Below are positions 51,722 through 60,559 of a stretch of 64,000 bases of DNA, piece after piece (the stretch's first letter is position 1; the number at the start of each line of letters is the position of its first letter). Below the pieces are notes generated by a model. It saw only the letters and a list, made by a program, of their open reading frames with translations. It had not been told where the DNA came from and did no database searches. The stretch is taken from NCBI RefSeq assembly GCF_020687545.1, contig NZ_JAJEQX010000024.1, forward strand, positions 1 through 64,000, read 5' to 3'. Source of the stretch: Ruminococcus turbiniformis (GTDB taxonomy: Bacteria > Bacillota > Clostridia > Lachnospirales > Lachnospiraceae). A program made the position numbers and the translations under genes.

Positions 51722-52525
51722 ATGAATAAGGATGAAAGAACTTCCTCGCTGAAAAAGAAAGGTGCTGCAGTGGGAATCGTGATCTGTTTTGTGGCTGTAA
51801 TCGCTCTGGCGGGTATATACACATTCAGCAATTATCAGGCAGATCTTGATGCACAGCTTGCAAAAGCCGATGAGCAGGAAGAAATGCTTACAGAGGATGA
51901 ATCAGAAGAGACTACGACAGACGATATTCTCCTTCCGGAGTCCGAAGAAGGACTCAGCGGGGAGACCGCAGGGGATGAAGATACATCGGATGGGCAGCAG
52001 GACATGACGGCACAGAGTACAGAGGAGGAAACACAGGAGAATGCGTATGCAGGTGGGGAGGGGGCGGAAGACGGTTCCGCAGCCTCGGCAGAAGATACAT
52101 CGGGTGTGTGGTTCAGCGAGGAAAGTACGCTCACATGGCCGGCCAGCGGGGCGGTTATTATGGGATACAGTATGGATGAGACCGTATTCTTCCAGACACT
52201 TGAGCAGTACAGCTATAATCCTGCCATGATTATCGCCGGGGAAGCCGGTGAGACAATCGGCGCGTCTGCTGCGGGAATCGTGACGAATATCGAGGAGACG
52301 GCGCAGACCGGAATGACGGTAACCCTCGATATGGGGAACGGATACAGCGCGGTTTACGGACAGCTTGCGGATGTTCCGGTGGCGGTCGGCGACTATGTCG
52401 GCGCCGGAGAGAGTCTTGGAACACTAAGTGAACCGACAAAGTATTACAGCGTCGAAGGGACCAACCTCTACTTCCAGGTGCTCAAAGACGGAGAGCCGGT
52501 TGATCCGATGAATTTTATGGAATAG
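51722..52525 (+). CDS. spoIIQ: SpoIIQ-like LytM-domain protein
   Basis: 267 aa. A basic start, one membrane helix (about 17-37: VGIVICFVAVIALAGIYTF), a long acidic linker and a C-terminal LytM/M23 fold (about 140-267). The peptidase metal ligands are absent: at the usual H-x(n)-D site the text reads NPAMIIAGEAGETI, and the H-x-H motif is replaced by AVYGQL. As in B. subtilis SpoIIQ, the domain is likely structural, forming the channel with SpoIIIAH between forespore and mother cell. The start at 51722 follows GAGGTG by 6 nt. Confidence 0.75.
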   Translation: MNKDERTSSLKKKGAAVGIVICFVAVIALAGIYTFSNYQADLDAQLAKADEQEEMLTEDESEETTTDDILLPESEEGLSGETAGDEDTSDGQQDMTAQSTEEETQENAYAGGEGAEDGSAASAEDTSGVWFSEESTLTWPASGAVIMGYSMDETVFFQTLEQYSYNPAMIIAGEAGETIGASAAGIVTNIEETAQTGMTVTLDMGNGYSAVYGQLADVPVAVGDYVGAGESLGTLSEPTKYYSVEGTNLYFQVLKDGEPVDPMNFME

Positions 52526-52567
52526 TTTATGGAGTGGTTTATGGAGTAGCCAGCTTCAGACGACGGG

Positions 52568-52632
52568 AAAAGCCTTTTTGAACTGCGGGCGCCGGCTTGC
52601 AGGGCAAAGAGGCTTTTTAAAAAGGCTTTTTT
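52568..52632 (+). terminator. Terminator of the spoIID-spoIIQ region
   Basis: AAAAGCCTTTTT (52568-52579) pairs with AAAAAGGCTTTT (52619-52630); the T-run continues to 52632. The loop itself can form GCCGGC/TGCAGG pairings. Confidence 0.7.
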
Positions 52633-52718
52633 GCGGTCTATGCGGCCCCGGACAGGCGGCTTTTGTTGAAAAAACGGACGGAATGGATTACAATACATGC
52701 AGATGAAAAGGAGTGCCC

Positions 52719-52997
52719 ATGAATTATACATATATTCTCAGATGCAGCGACGGTTCCCTCTATACCGGCTGGACAAATGATCTGGAAAAGAGAGTCAGAG
52801 CCCACAACGAGGGAAGGGGAGCAAAATATACAAAATCACGCCGCCCGGTAGTTCTGGCATATTATGAAGAATTTCGCACAAAAGAGGAAGCCATGCGCCG
52901 GGAGTGGGAGATTAAACATATGAACCGTGCGGAGAAACTGAAAATAATCGGGGATGAACTCACAGGAAGTATCCGGGGGAACATTCCGGGACTGTAA
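52719..52997 (+). CDS. GIY-YIG nuclease-family protein
   Basis: 92 aa. YTYILRCSDGSLYTGWTND is the GIY-YIG motif (here YTY and YTG), followed by the Arg in ARVRAHNEGRG-like KRVRAHNEGRGAKYTKSRRP and the Glu in REWEIKHM. It corresponds to the small UPF0213 stand-alone type. AAAGGAG lies 5 nt before the ATG. Function in the cell is unknown; single-domain members may act on DNA. Confidence 0.85.
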   Translation: MNYTYILRCSDGSLYTGWTNDLEKRVRAHNEGRGAKYTKSRRPVVLAYYEEFRTKEEAMRREWEIKHMNRAEKLKIIGDELTGSIRGNIPGL

Positions 52998-53016
52998 GCG
53001 GCCGCCAAAGCCAATA

Positions 53017-53045
53017 AAAAGCTGCCTCGCAAAGAGACAGCTTTT
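53017..53045. terminator. Bidirectional terminator between GIY-YIG and rubrerythrin genes
   Basis: AAAAGCTG (53017-53024) with CAGCTTTT (53038-53045) and an inner CTC/GAG pairing. A-rich and T-rich tails allow both directions. Confidence 0.75.
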
Positions 53046-53079
53046 CGTATACCTGATAATTCACGGTGATTTTCAGTTT

Positions 53080-53616
53080 TTAGTAATTCTCGGCTTTTCT
53101 CTCAAAGTAAGCCTTCGGATGCGCGCATACCGGGCATACTTCCGGCGCTTCTTCTCCTTCGTAGATGTATCCGCAGTTTCCGCATTTCCATCCGAGAGGA
53201 GCCTCGTCCTTGAAGGTCTTGCCCTCGCGGTAGTGATCGAGAAGTCTCTGGTAGCGTTTTTCGTGAGCGGCTTCAACTTTTCCTACGCCGCGGAATTTTG
53301 CCGCGAGCTCCGGGAATCCCTCAGCCTCGGCTTCCTCAGCCATGCGTTTGTACATATCGGTCCACTCGTAGTTTTCGCCTGCAGCTGCGTCTGCCAGGTT
53401 CTCTTCTACGGTTCCGATACCATGGAATTCTTTGAACCACATTTTCGCGTGCTCTTTCTCCTGATTTGCAGTTTCCTCAAAGATGTTGGCCATCTGTACA
53501 AATCCTGCCTTTCTTGCGGCAGATGCGTAGTATGTATATTTGTTGCGTGCCTGTGATTCGCCTGAAAATGCCTCGATCAGGTTCTGTTCTGTTTTTGTGC
53601 CTGCATATTTGGACAT
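53080..53616 (-). CDS. rbr: Rubrerythrin
   Basis: 178 aa. An N-terminal four-helix diiron domain ([37 protein letters not shown]) is followed by a C-terminal rubredoxin domain ([20 protein letters not shown]). It reduces hydrogen peroxide in anaerobes. It lies 118 bp after the second rubrerythrin and the perR gene, all on the same strand. Confidence 0.95.
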   Translation of the reverse strand: MSKYAGTKTEQNLIEAFSGESQARNKYTYYASAARKAGFVQMANIFEETANQEKEHAKMWFKEFHGIGTVEENLADAAAGENYEWTDMYKRMAEEAEAEGFPELAAKFRGVGKVEAAHEKRYQRLLDHYREGKTFKDEAPLGWKCGNCGYIYEGEEAPEVCPVCAHPKAYFERKAENY

Positions 53617-53733
53617 GATTCTTCCTCCGTATTTTTTATTTGAAAAATGTCGCCTTCGATGAATCTTATTAAATTCTTAAAGACGACATTTTGTTTCCTG
53701 GTCAATATTAAGATTTACACAAAGTGGATCTGA

Positions 53734-54276
53734 TTAGCCGAAGTATCTCTTCAGAAGACCCTCGAAAGCTTTTCCGTGACGAGCCTCGTCTCTTGCCATC
53801 TCATGAACTGTATCGTGGATAGCGTCAAGGTTAGCTGCTTTCGCACGTTTTGCCAGATCGAACTTGCCTGCTGTAGCGCCGTTCTCAGCCTCTACACGCA
53901 TCTCAAGGTTTTTCTTTGTGCTGTCTGTAACAACCTCGCCGAGCAGTTCAGCGAATTTTGCTGCGTGCTCTGCCTCTTCGTAAGCTGCTTTCTCCCAGTA
54001 CAGGCCGATCTCCGGATATCCCTCTCTGTGAGCAACTCTTGCCATTGCAAGATACATACCAACCTCAGTGCACTCGCCTTCAAAGTTTGCTCTTAAGTCA
54101 GCAAGGATGTCCTCGCTTACGCCCTGAGCAACACCTACAACGTGCTCAGCAGCCCATGTTCTGTCGCCTGCCTGCTCCTGGAATTTCTCAGCCGGTGCAT
54201 GGCATACCGGACATTCAGCCGGTGCAGCGTCTCCTTCATAAACATAACCACATACTGTACAAATCCATTTTTTCAT
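53734..54276 (-). CDS. Reverse rubrerythrin (rubredoxin domain first)
   Basis: 180 aa from the ATG at 54276 (AAGGAGA 8 nt before it; the frame is open upstream). The rubredoxin domain comes first ([20 protein letters not shown]), then the ferritin-like domain ([45 protein letters not shown]). Such proteins act as NADH-dependent peroxide and oxygen reductases in clostridia. It starts 32 bp after perR and is very probably in its operon. Confidence 0.9.
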   Translation of the reverse strand: MKKWICTVCGYVYEGDAAPAECPVCHAPAEKFQEQAGDRTWAAEHVVGVAQGVSEDILADLRANFEGECTEVGMYLAMARVAHREGYPEIGLYWEKAAYEEAEHAAKFAELLGEVVTDSTKKNLEMRVEAENGATAGKFDLAKRAKAANLDAIHDTVHEMARDEARHGKAFEGLLKRYFG

Positions 54277-54307
54277 AATGCCTGTCTCCTTTTTTTGAAT
54301 AATATTG

Positions 54308-54703
54308 TTATGACTTTTTAATGCAGTCACTGCATTCACCATAAAACAGTGTAGAACTTGATGTGATGCGCCCGTCGAAGTTTTCCGCCGCGAGACGGTT
54401 GACTTCCTCGATGCTTTTCATATCCAGCTCCAGATCCAGTAATCGTCCGCACTTTGTGCAGAGAAAATGATTGTGCGGTTCGAGCCTTCCATCAAATCTG
54501 TCCCCTCCGTCGGGAGTGGAGATTTTAACCGCCTCTCCGATATCTGTGAGAAGATTCAGGTTTCTGTACACAGTGCCGAGACTGATATTGGGAAATTCCT
54601 GCTTCACATGCATATAAACTTGATCAGCGGTAGGGTGCTTATCGGTTGTCATCAGGTAATGTTTGATGGATTCTCGTTGCCGACTGTACTTTAAAGCTGT
54701 CAA
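54308..54703 (-). CDS. perR: Fur-family peroxide regulator
   Basis: 131 aa. A winged HTH ([30 protein letters not shown]) is followed by a metal-binding dimer domain with [16 protein letters not shown] and CSDC, the two C-x2-C pairs of the structural zinc. The position before two rubrerythrin genes favours PerR over Fur or Zur. A promoter TTGACA-17-TATATT lies just upstream. Confidence 0.85.
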   Translation of the reverse strand: MTALKYSRQRESIKHYLMTTDKHPTADQVYMHVKQEFPNISLGTVYRNLNLLTDIGEAVKISTPDGGDRFDGRLEPHNHFLCTKCGRLLDLELDMKSIEEVNRLAAENFDGRITSSSTLFYGECSDCIKKS

Positions 54704-54775
54704 TGGGAATCTCCCCTTTCATTTCTAAATGAGAACCGTTATTAAAATAATAATAATAATGATTACTGTAATTAG

Positions 54776-54804
54776 AATATAATACATTATCCCGCGTTTG
54801 TCAA
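54776..54804 (-). promoter_or_regulatory. Promoter of the perR operon
   Basis: On the minus strand TTGACA (54804-54799), 17 bp, TATATT (54781-54776). Confidence 0.75.
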
Positions 54805-54960
54805 CAGGTATTTAAAAAAACTGTTCATTTAATTATAACCTTTTTATAAACAATTAAATATGAAAGAATAATTCTTCTAAAATGTTACAAAATAATTAAA
54901 AATTCACGGTAAAAAGATATTGCATGTCGATGAGTGTCAATGAAAACAAGGGAAAATGAG

Positions 54961-54989
54961 TTGACACAGCATAGCTGTATTGATATAAT
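54961..54989 (+). promoter_or_regulatory. Promoter of the NlpC/P60 gene
   Basis: TTGACA (54961-54966), 17 bp, TATAAT (54984-54989): a perfect vegetative consensus. It leaves an 80-nt leader before the ribosome binding site. Confidence 0.85.
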
Positions 54990-55071
54990 ATCAGCGTAAC
55001 AAAATTAACAAATGTGTAACATTTAGAACTTCCTACAAAAGATAAACACAACAACAGCAGGGAGGTTTTAT

Positions 55072-56190
55072 ATGATTAAAACACACATAAGCCAAAAGAT
55101 GATCATTTCTGCTGTGGCAGGATTGATCATAATCCCGGGGAGTGCGCTTCGCGCATCGGCTGCAGAGGAGGCAGAGGAACAGCCGTTTGTGCAGGCAGCA
55201 GGGATTGAGTCGGTACTGGAGCAGTGCTATGAGACAGATGTAAAAAGCAATATTAATCTCTATCTGGTGCCAACAGAAGAGGGAGAGTATTTGAATATGG
55301 CATTTTCTGATACGGGAGATTTTACTTATATCAGAAGTGCCCCGGATGAGAACAGCGGCTGGGTCGGGAAACTTTACGGAGATTCGGCGGCTCAGGTGCT
55401 GGAGTATCTGGATGGCTGGACAAAAATCCGGTCAGGATCAGCTGAGGGTTATGTTCCTGCCGATACACTGATTACAGGTGCGGAGGCGGAGGCCAGAGCG
55501 GAAGAATATGAGACGAACACAGTCACTGTTACGGCTGACGTGCTCAATGTAAGAGACGGCCAGGGGACCCAGTCTGATATACTGACGCAGGTTACCCAGG
55601 GCGGTCAGTATGAAGTTACAGGCGATCCGGTAAACGGGTGGTATCCGATTAAAGTCGGGGAGACGGACGGATGGGTATCCGGCAGTTATGTAACAGAAGA
55701 AACTTCCTACTCTTATGGGGAGACAAAAGAGGAGGAAGAGCAGAGAATTGCGGAAGAAAATGCACAGAAGGAGCAGAGTTCGCAGAATATGCCGGAGGGC
55801 GGCGGAACACAGGGAGAAGCGTCACAGACGTCTGCCGCCGGTACATCCTTAAGCGGACAGGCCGTGATTGATTATGCCTGCCAGTTTATCGGAAATCCTT
55901 ACGTGTGGGGCGGTACAAGCCTGACAGACGGGGCTGACTGTTCCGGATTTGTCCAGTCAGTGTATGCGCATTTTGGGATCAGCCTTCCCAGAACTACCTA
56001 TGATATGGTGAATTCGGGTTATGCCGTGAGCTATGAGGAGGCGGCCCCGGGGGATCTGATTCTTTACGATGGCCATGTAGGTTTGTACATGGGAGACGGC
56101 AATATAGTAAACGCCATGAACGAGGCTGACGGAATCGGAATTTGCAGTGCGACATACGCAAATATCATTGCAGTAAGACGAGTTTTATAA
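55072..56190 (+). CDS. Secreted NlpC/P60 peptidoglycan hydrolase with SH3b domains
   Basis: 372 aa. A signal peptide ends at ASA (residue 30). Two bacterial SH3 domains (about 85-135 and 140-205: VTADVLNVRDGQGTQSDIL, WVSGSYV) bind the wall. A Glu/Gln-rich linker follows, then the NlpC/P60 domain with the catalytic Cys in GADCSGFVQSVYAHFGIS and His in DGHVGLYMGDG. It cuts D-Glu-to-diamino-acid bonds in stem peptides. A consensus promoter and strong ribosome binding site (GGGAGG) suggest high expression. Confidence 0.9.
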   Translation: MIKTHISQKMIISAVAGLIIIPGSALRASAAEEAEEQPFVQAAGIESVLEQCYETDVKSNINLYLVPTEEGEYLNMAFSDTGDFTYIRSAPDENSGWVGKLYGDSAAQVLEYLDGWTKIRSGSAEGYVPADTLITGAEAEARAEEYETNTVTVTADVLNVRDGQGTQSDILTQVTQGGQYEVTGDPVNGWYPIKVGETDGWVSGSYVTEETSYSYGETKEEEEQRIAEENAQKEQSSQNMPEGGGTQGEASQTSAAGTSLSGQAVIDYACQFIGNPYVWGGTSLTDGADCSGFVQSVYAHFGISLPRTTYDMVNSGYAVSYEEAAPGDLILYDGHVGLYMGDGNIVNAMNEADGIGICSATYANIIAVRRVL

Positions 56191-56210
56191 CTGAAAAAGT
56201 CATTCATCAG

Positions 56211-56258
56211 AGAACGGGAAGAACGGATTTCAAAACGAAACCAGGATTCCCGTTCTTT
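56211..56258 (+). terminator. Terminator after the NlpC/P60 gene
   Basis: AGAACGGGAA (56211-56220) pairs with TTCCCGTTCT (56247-56256), followed by TT. Confidence 0.75.
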
Positions 56259-56348
56259 CGACATAAAAATCATGAAAATAAGCAAAATGCACAAAAATGT
56301 TTAGATTTGTAAAAAAACGTCGAAAATGAAAATCAGGAAGTTTTCAAC

Positions 56349-56420
56349 TTATCCACACTGAGATCAACGAAAAACGTGGAAAAAGTGAGCCTTTCTTCAG
56401 AGTTATCCACATTATCCACA
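56349..56420 (+). promoter_or_regulatory. Three perfect DnaA boxes
   Basis: TTATCCACA occurs at 56349-56357, 56403-56411 and 56412-56420, all in the same direction, the last two directly adjoining. A weaker match (TTTTCCACG on the minus strand) lies near 56376. DNA downstream is A/T-rich. Neither dnaA nor dnaN is nearby, so this is more likely a DnaA-binding or DnaA-regulated locus than the chromosome origin. Confidence 0.7.
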
Positions 56421-56697
56421 CGAAAACATATGTTTTTGGTGAATTACTCAGGAAGAAAAAAAGAACGGACGTTTTGGTGAGTTGTTATGAAAATGTAAAA
56501 TTGTCGAAAAAAATCGGATTTGTTATTGACTTTTAAGTATTCAAAAAAGCATAAGAACGGCTATCCTGTGTCAGAAAATTCAGAAAAAACAGTTCCTTTC
56601 CAGCTGTATAAAATGAAAAACACGGTTGATAATTTAATTGCAAGGGATTATAATATAATCCACTGAGAAATATCAATATATTAAGGAGGAAATAGAA

Positions 56698-56907
56698 ATG
56701 GCACAGGTTTCTAAAGATACAAAAATCGGCGAACTTCTGAACATCTTTCCGGAGTCAGCGCCTATTCTGATGGAAATCGGAATGCACTGCCTCGGATGCC
56801 CGGCTTCCCAGATGGAGACTCTTGAGGAAGCTGCTATGGTTCATGGGATCGACAGCGCGCTTCTTGTGGAGAAGATCAATGCTGCAATGAAGGCAGCAGG
56901 CAAATAG
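56698..56907 (+). CDS. DUF1858-domain protein
   Basis: 69 aa. [20 protein letters not shown], then [20 protein letters not shown]: the C-L-G-C-P-A motif is the mark of DUF1858 proteins, small proteins thought to bind metal or form a redox disulfide next to hybrid-cluster-type enzymes. The ribosome binding site is AAGGAGG. It is a single-gene unit with a strong terminator. Confidence 0.85.
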   Translation: MAQVSKDTKIGELLNIFPESAPILMEIGMHCLGCPASQMETLEEAAMVHGIDSALLVEKINAAMKAAGK

Positions 56908-56927
56908 AACGAAAGCAGGTATGAAAA

Positions 56928-56960
56928 AGCAAAAACCCCGGGATCCCGGGGTTTTTTGCT
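56928..56960 (+). terminator. Terminator, perfect palindrome
   Basis: AGCAAAAACCCCGGG with CCCGGGGTTTTTTGCT around GATC. It can act on both strands and also separates the convergent mecA gene. Confidence 0.9.
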
Positions 56961-56992
56961 GTCCTTTGGAATTTTTGCCGGACTTTTGCAGT

Positions 56993-57709
56993 TTACAGAG
57001 AGGATAACTTCTGCACTGCGTCCGCAGATATAATAATCTCACAGTGCTCTTCGAGGAATGCAAGTACAGAGGCATCTGCCTTTTCCGGTGATCCGTATTC
57101 GGAGAGCATGTTGCAGATCTTATTAAATTCATTATCAGAGTGCTCCGACGGGGCAAGAGCCAGCAGAAACATTCCGCCTGCACTGTCCTTGTAAAGCGTG
57201 TTGGCGCCGCTGTATATAACGGCTGCGAGACGGGATGCCCGGATCACATCGTCCAGCGTCTCAAATGAGAAAAGACGGACTGAAAACGGAACGGTCCCGC
57301 TGGTCGTCTCAGGCACTCTCGTGTCAGCTGCCGCTTCTTTTACCTTGTTCAGAAGATTCAGAAACTCGTCGGCGCCCTGGAGTTTTTCCAGCGCCTCCGT
57401 GCTGAACGGTTCCGGATCTGCGGACGGGGTAAACTTTGAGAAGCGCGTGTCAAGTTCTTCCGGATCTTCCACTTTTGTTATGATAAGAACAATGGAATCA
57501 GAAGAAGCGGGAATGGCCTCGATCATGAGAGGAATATTTTCCGCCTCAAAACCAAAGTCAAACGAAGCCTGCTGCATCATATCCCGGAACAGGGACTTTG
57601 CCTTTTCTGTGCCATATGCCAGTTCGCTGAGCTTTAGATGCCGCGCTGCCAGATCGGCGTGGGTCAGTGTACAGCGAATCTGATTTTCATTAAGTTTCTC
57701 TATTTTCAT
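56993..57709 (-). CDS. mecA: Adaptor protein MecA
   Basis: 238 aa. The N-terminal part (MKIEKLNENQIRCTLTHADL, SELAYGTEKAKSLFRDMM) and the C-terminal domain (SVRLFSFETLDDVIRASRLA, ..NMLSEYG..) match the MecA/YpbH family, with an acidic Pro/Ser linker between. MecA delivers proteins to ClpC for degradation by ClpP. It is a monocistronic gene on the minus strand. Confidence 0.85.
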   Translation of the reverse strand: MKIEKLNENQIRCTLTHADLAARHLKLSELAYGTEKAKSLFRDMMQQASFDFGFEAENIPLMIEAIPASSDSIVLIITKVEDPEELDTRFSKFTPSADPEPFSTEALEKLQGADEFLNLLNKVKEAAADTRVPETTSGTVPFSVRLFSFETLDDVIRASRLAAVIYSGANTLYKDSAGGMFLLALAPSEHSDNEFNKICNMLSEYGSPEKADASVLAFLEEHCEIIISADAVQKLSSL

Positions 57710-58017
57710 AAAATCACATCCTTATATATATAAGATAATATGCACACCAATTACAATTAGATACATATTCTCAACATTAGTATAAACAAAAAGAGGAAAG
57801 ATGTAAAGATAAACCGGAAACACTTATCAACAAATTCCCTTATGTTACGCACAATAAACACATTGAAATCAGAACCGGACGCCCATATAATGGCAGTTAC
57901 AAAAGATGGTATTCCCGATAAATAAATTTCTGCGAAAGGAGGAAAGAAGGCTGCATTTCTGTTATTTCTGGATCAGATGCCGGAGCTCCCGGCAGATTAC
58001 CCGCTATACAGGAAAGG
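57710..58017. other. Intergenic and leader region before the small-ORF pair
   Basis: 300 bp. The promoter at 57863-57891 is the only clear signal. The leader that follows contains AAAGGAGG (57935-57942) and short open frames that end with ATGA-type overlaps, but no start codon fits the ribosome binding site. Confidence 0.4.
57863..57891 (+). promoter_or_regulatory. Promoter with 17-bp spacing
   Basis: TTGAAA (57863-57868), 17 bp, TATAAT (57886-57891), reading towards the small genes at 58018 and 58152. Confidence 0.65.
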
Positions 58018-58155
58018 ATGAATAGGAACCCGCTGCAGATGCTGCTGTCTTTTGTTCCGCCGCCGGTCCGATGGTATGTCACGAGAATCTCCTTTGGCTA
58101 CGGGCGGACGCACTGTTTATCGCAATCTGCAGAGAAAGGAGTATACGAAAGATGA
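58018..58155 (+). CDS. Possible 45-aa translationally coupled peptide
   Basis: MNRNPLQMLLSFVPPPVRWY, then VTRISFGYGR and a polar end. Its ATG overlaps the stop of an open frame from the leader (ATGA at 58018), and its own stop overlaps the start at 58152 in another ATGA. Such chained overlaps favour translation, but the ribosome binding site is too close (GGAAAGG directly before the ATG) and I recognise no family. Confidence 0.3.
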   Translation: MNRNPLQMLLSFVPPPVRWYVTRISFGYGRTHCLSQSAEKGVYER

Positions 58156-58391
58156 AAATGGATGAAACAGGGTACATGGAAATGTTTGCGGAACTCGAAG
58201 ATTATGAGAGGAAGGGAATCGATATTTCCCTGAACGGATACCGGGTCAGTCCGCTGCAGATCGTGACAGCCTGTATGACAAAAGAGGAAGGAACTTATAT
58301 GCGCGATTACGTTATGAATCGGGAAGGCAACATAGAAGCGCTCAGATTTACAGAGATCAATGAATACAGCCGGGCAGAAACAACCCCTTGA
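58152..58391 (+). CDS. Hypothetical protein, 79 aa
   Basis: MKMDETGYMEMFAELEDYER, then KGIDISLNGYRVSPLQIVTA. It is acidic and probably folds as helix-strand-helix, soluble, with a single Cys. AAAGGAG lies about 10 nt before the ATG. It is the second gene after the promoter at 57863. The function is unknown. Confidence 0.6.
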   Translation: MKMDETGYMEMFAELEDYERKGIDISLNGYRVSPLQIVTACMTKEEGTYMRDYVMNREGNIEALRFTEINEYSRAETTP

Positions 58392-58519
58392 CTGCCGGAT
58401 GAAAATTGGCTGAAAAGCGGCTGTATGACAGAGAATCGTTTAAAAACCTCCAAATAAGAGAAATTATTAATGACGAAAAATGAAAATATGTTATAATAAT
58501 TCCGGATAGGAGGTGCGGC

Positions 58520-60469
58520 ATGGACGAAAGAAGAAGAAAGGGCATGACTTCGCCGCGGACCGGGTCAAATGGTACACGCAGAAGACGCCCGGACAGAAAC
58601 GCCCAGAGACCGGAAAGCAGTTCGGGCCGGTACCGACAAGGACCGGTGAAAAGAAGCAGCAGAGCAAGGAGAAGACGGCGCAATACAGTGATACGCTGGC
58701 TGATATTTATCATATTGATCATGGCGGCGGTCGGAGGTTTTCTGATCTGGCAGAGATACGGTCCGTCTGATGAGAGAGCCGATCTGGAACAATATTATGA
58801 GCTGGAAGAAGACAATGACCTTGCTGTGATTATTGATAATGAAGTTATCAGAAGGTCTGATGCTGTATCGTATACGTCAGATCAGGCGGAGGCTCAGAAC
58901 AGTCCTGCGCCGGGCAAGATATATGACGGGCAGTACTATATTGAGTATTCGGTTGTCCGTGACCACATCAACAAACGATTTTACTGGGATTCAAATGAGA
59001 ATCTGCTGCTGTACACTCTGCCGGAAGGAAATGTTTCGGTGGAAGTGGGGAGCAGTGAATATACAGACATAACAGAGACAAAGAGCGCGGATTATGTGAT
59101 ACTGAAAACCGAAGGCAGTACAGCGTATATAGCCCTTCCGTTCATCCAGGAGTATACGAACATGGAGTTTACGGTGTACGATGATCCGTCGCGGGCCGTG
59201 ATTACTTCCGAGTGGGGAGAAAAGCAGACTGCCGAGCTTAAGAGAGATACGGAAGTCAGATATCTGGGAGGTGTGAAGAGCCCCATCCTTACAGATGTCG
59301 AAAAATCTGACAAAGTCACCATCCTGGCGGATGAAGATGACTGGATGCAGGTTGCTACGGAGGATGGATACGTCGGCTATGTCCGGACAAGCACGCTTGG
59401 AGATATCAATGTGGAGACCACTTCCAGGGAGTTCGAGGAGCCGGTGTACACGAACATTTCCAAAAACTATACGATCAACATGGCATGGCATAACGTGACA
59501 AACGAGACTGCCAACAGCTATATTCTCGAGACAATTGCAGGAACAAAGGGGCTGACAACTCTTGCGCCCACATGGTTCAGTCTCGCGGATACTGAAGGAA
59601 ATATCAGTTCCCTGGCGGATGCGGATTATGTCAACTATGCACACCAGTCCAATCTGGAAGTGTGGGCAGTGCTGCGGGATTTCCACGGGGGGATCAACTC
59701 TTACGATGAGACATATGAAGTGCTCAGCTATACGTCCAAGAGAACCCGGGTTATCAACCAGGTGATTGCGGAAGCCCTTCAGGCTGGTATTGATGGAATC
59801 AATCTGGACTTTGAGCTGATTTCCGAGGAGTGCGGTGAACACTACATCCAGTTTGTACGGGAGCTGTCTGTCAGATGCAGGCAGAACGGACTTGTGTTCT
59901 CTGTGGATAATTATATGCCGCAGCCCTACAACAGTCACTATGACATTCAGGAGCAGGGTGAAGTCGCGGACTATGTAGTGCTTATGGGATACGATGAGCA
60001 TACGGACGGTTCCTATGAAGCCGGGTCTGTGGCGTCGATCGGATATCTGGAAGACGGTATTGCAACGGCACTGGAGTCGGTTCCGGCGGAGAAACTGATC
60101 GGAGGTATTCCGTTCTTCACGAGACTCTGGCTTGAGACGCCGAAAACAGAGACCGAGCTGGCAGAAGAGGCGGGGACGGAAGCGGCGTCTTACCCGAACA
60201 ACGTCGAGAGCTGGGCTTATGGAATGAGTGACGCTGCGGAAGTTCTGAGCAGCGCCGGAGTCGAGGCACAATGGGACGAGACGACAAAACAGAATTACGC
60301 CGAATGGGAGGCGGACGGAGGCACCTATAAGATCTGGCTTGAAGATAACCAGTCTCTGGAAGAAAAGCTGAAGGTGATCCGCGAGAACGGTCTTGCCGGT
60401 GTGGCTGAGTGGAGTCTTGGAATGGAAGATTCCAGCGTGTGGGATCTGATTCTTCAGTATGTGAATTAG
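58520..60469 (+). CDS. Membrane-anchored GH18 hydrolase with SH3 domain (spore-lytic type)
   Basis: 649 aa. An Arg-rich 55-residue cytoplasmic start and one membrane helix (VIRWLIFIILIMAAVGGFLI), then a copper-amine-oxidase-like/stalk region, an SH3b segment (KVTILADEDDWMQVATEDGY) and a GH18 catalytic domain (about 320-649). The GH18 motif is DGINLDFE (D-x-x-D-x-E satisfied). The family includes YaaH/SleL-type N-acetylglucosaminidases of spore cortex lysis. It is followed 90 bp later by a CwlD-type amidase gene, which supports a wall or spore role. Confidence 0.85.
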   Translation: MDERRRKGMTSPRTGSNGTRRRRPDRNAQRPESSSGRYRQGPVKRSSRARRRRRNTVIRWLIFIILIMAAVGGFLIWQRYGPSDERADLEQYYELEEDNDLAVIIDNEVIRRSDAVSYTSDQAEAQNSPAPGKIYDGQYYIEYSVVRDHINKRFYWDSNENLLLYTLPEGNVSVEVGSSEYTDITETKSADYVILKTEGSTAYIALPFIQEYTNMEFTVYDDPSRAVITSEWGEKQTAELKRDTEVRYLGGVKSPILTDVEKSDKVTILADEDDWMQVATEDGYVGYVRTSTLGDINVETTSREFEEPVYTNISKNYTINMAWHNVTNETANSYILETIAGTKGLTTLAPTWFSLADTEGNISSLADADYVNYAHQSNLEVWAVLRDFHGGINSYDETYEVLSYTSKRTRVINQVIAEALQAGIDGINLDFELISEECGEHYIQFVRELSVRCRQNGLVFSVDNYMPQPYNSHYDIQEQGEVADYVVLMGYDEHTDGSYEAGSVASIGYLEDGIATALESVPAEKLIGGIPFFTRLWLETPKTETELAEEAGTEAASYPNNVESWAYGMSDAAEVLSSAGVEAQWDETTKQNYAEWEADGGTYKIWLEDNQSLEEKLKVIRENGLAGVAEWSLGMEDSSVWDLILQYVN

Positions 60470-60559
60470 CGCCCCGTGATAATTTTTAAACCGTGAATAT
60501 CATGAAAGGGACATCCTCTTTTCGCATATATTTTTGTATGTGCGGAAGGAGGATTTCTT

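Larger units (their letters stand above)
54704..55071. other. Divergent intergenic region
   Basis: 370 bp, very A/T-rich, with the perR promoter on the minus strand (54776-54804), the NlpC/P60 gene promoter on the plus strand (54961-54989) and an AAT-repeat (54740-54760). No gene and no clean PerR box was found. Confidence 0.5.
56191..56697. other. Gene-free region with DnaA boxes
   Basis: 500 bp without a gene: a terminator (56211-56258), three DnaA boxes, then strongly A/T-rich DNA with many AAAAA tracts up to the DUF1858 gene. A TATAAT-like -10 lies near 56650. Confidence 0.5.

Noticed and set aside
54730..54780. PerR box between perR and the NlpC/P60 gene
   Set aside because: The A/T-rich dyad-like text matches the consensus TTATAATNATTATAA at too few positions in the right half.
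56349..56650. Chromosome replication origin at the DnaA boxes
   Set aside because: dnaA, dnaN, rpmH or rnpA are not adjacent and only three boxes are present. Kept as a DnaA-binding locus.
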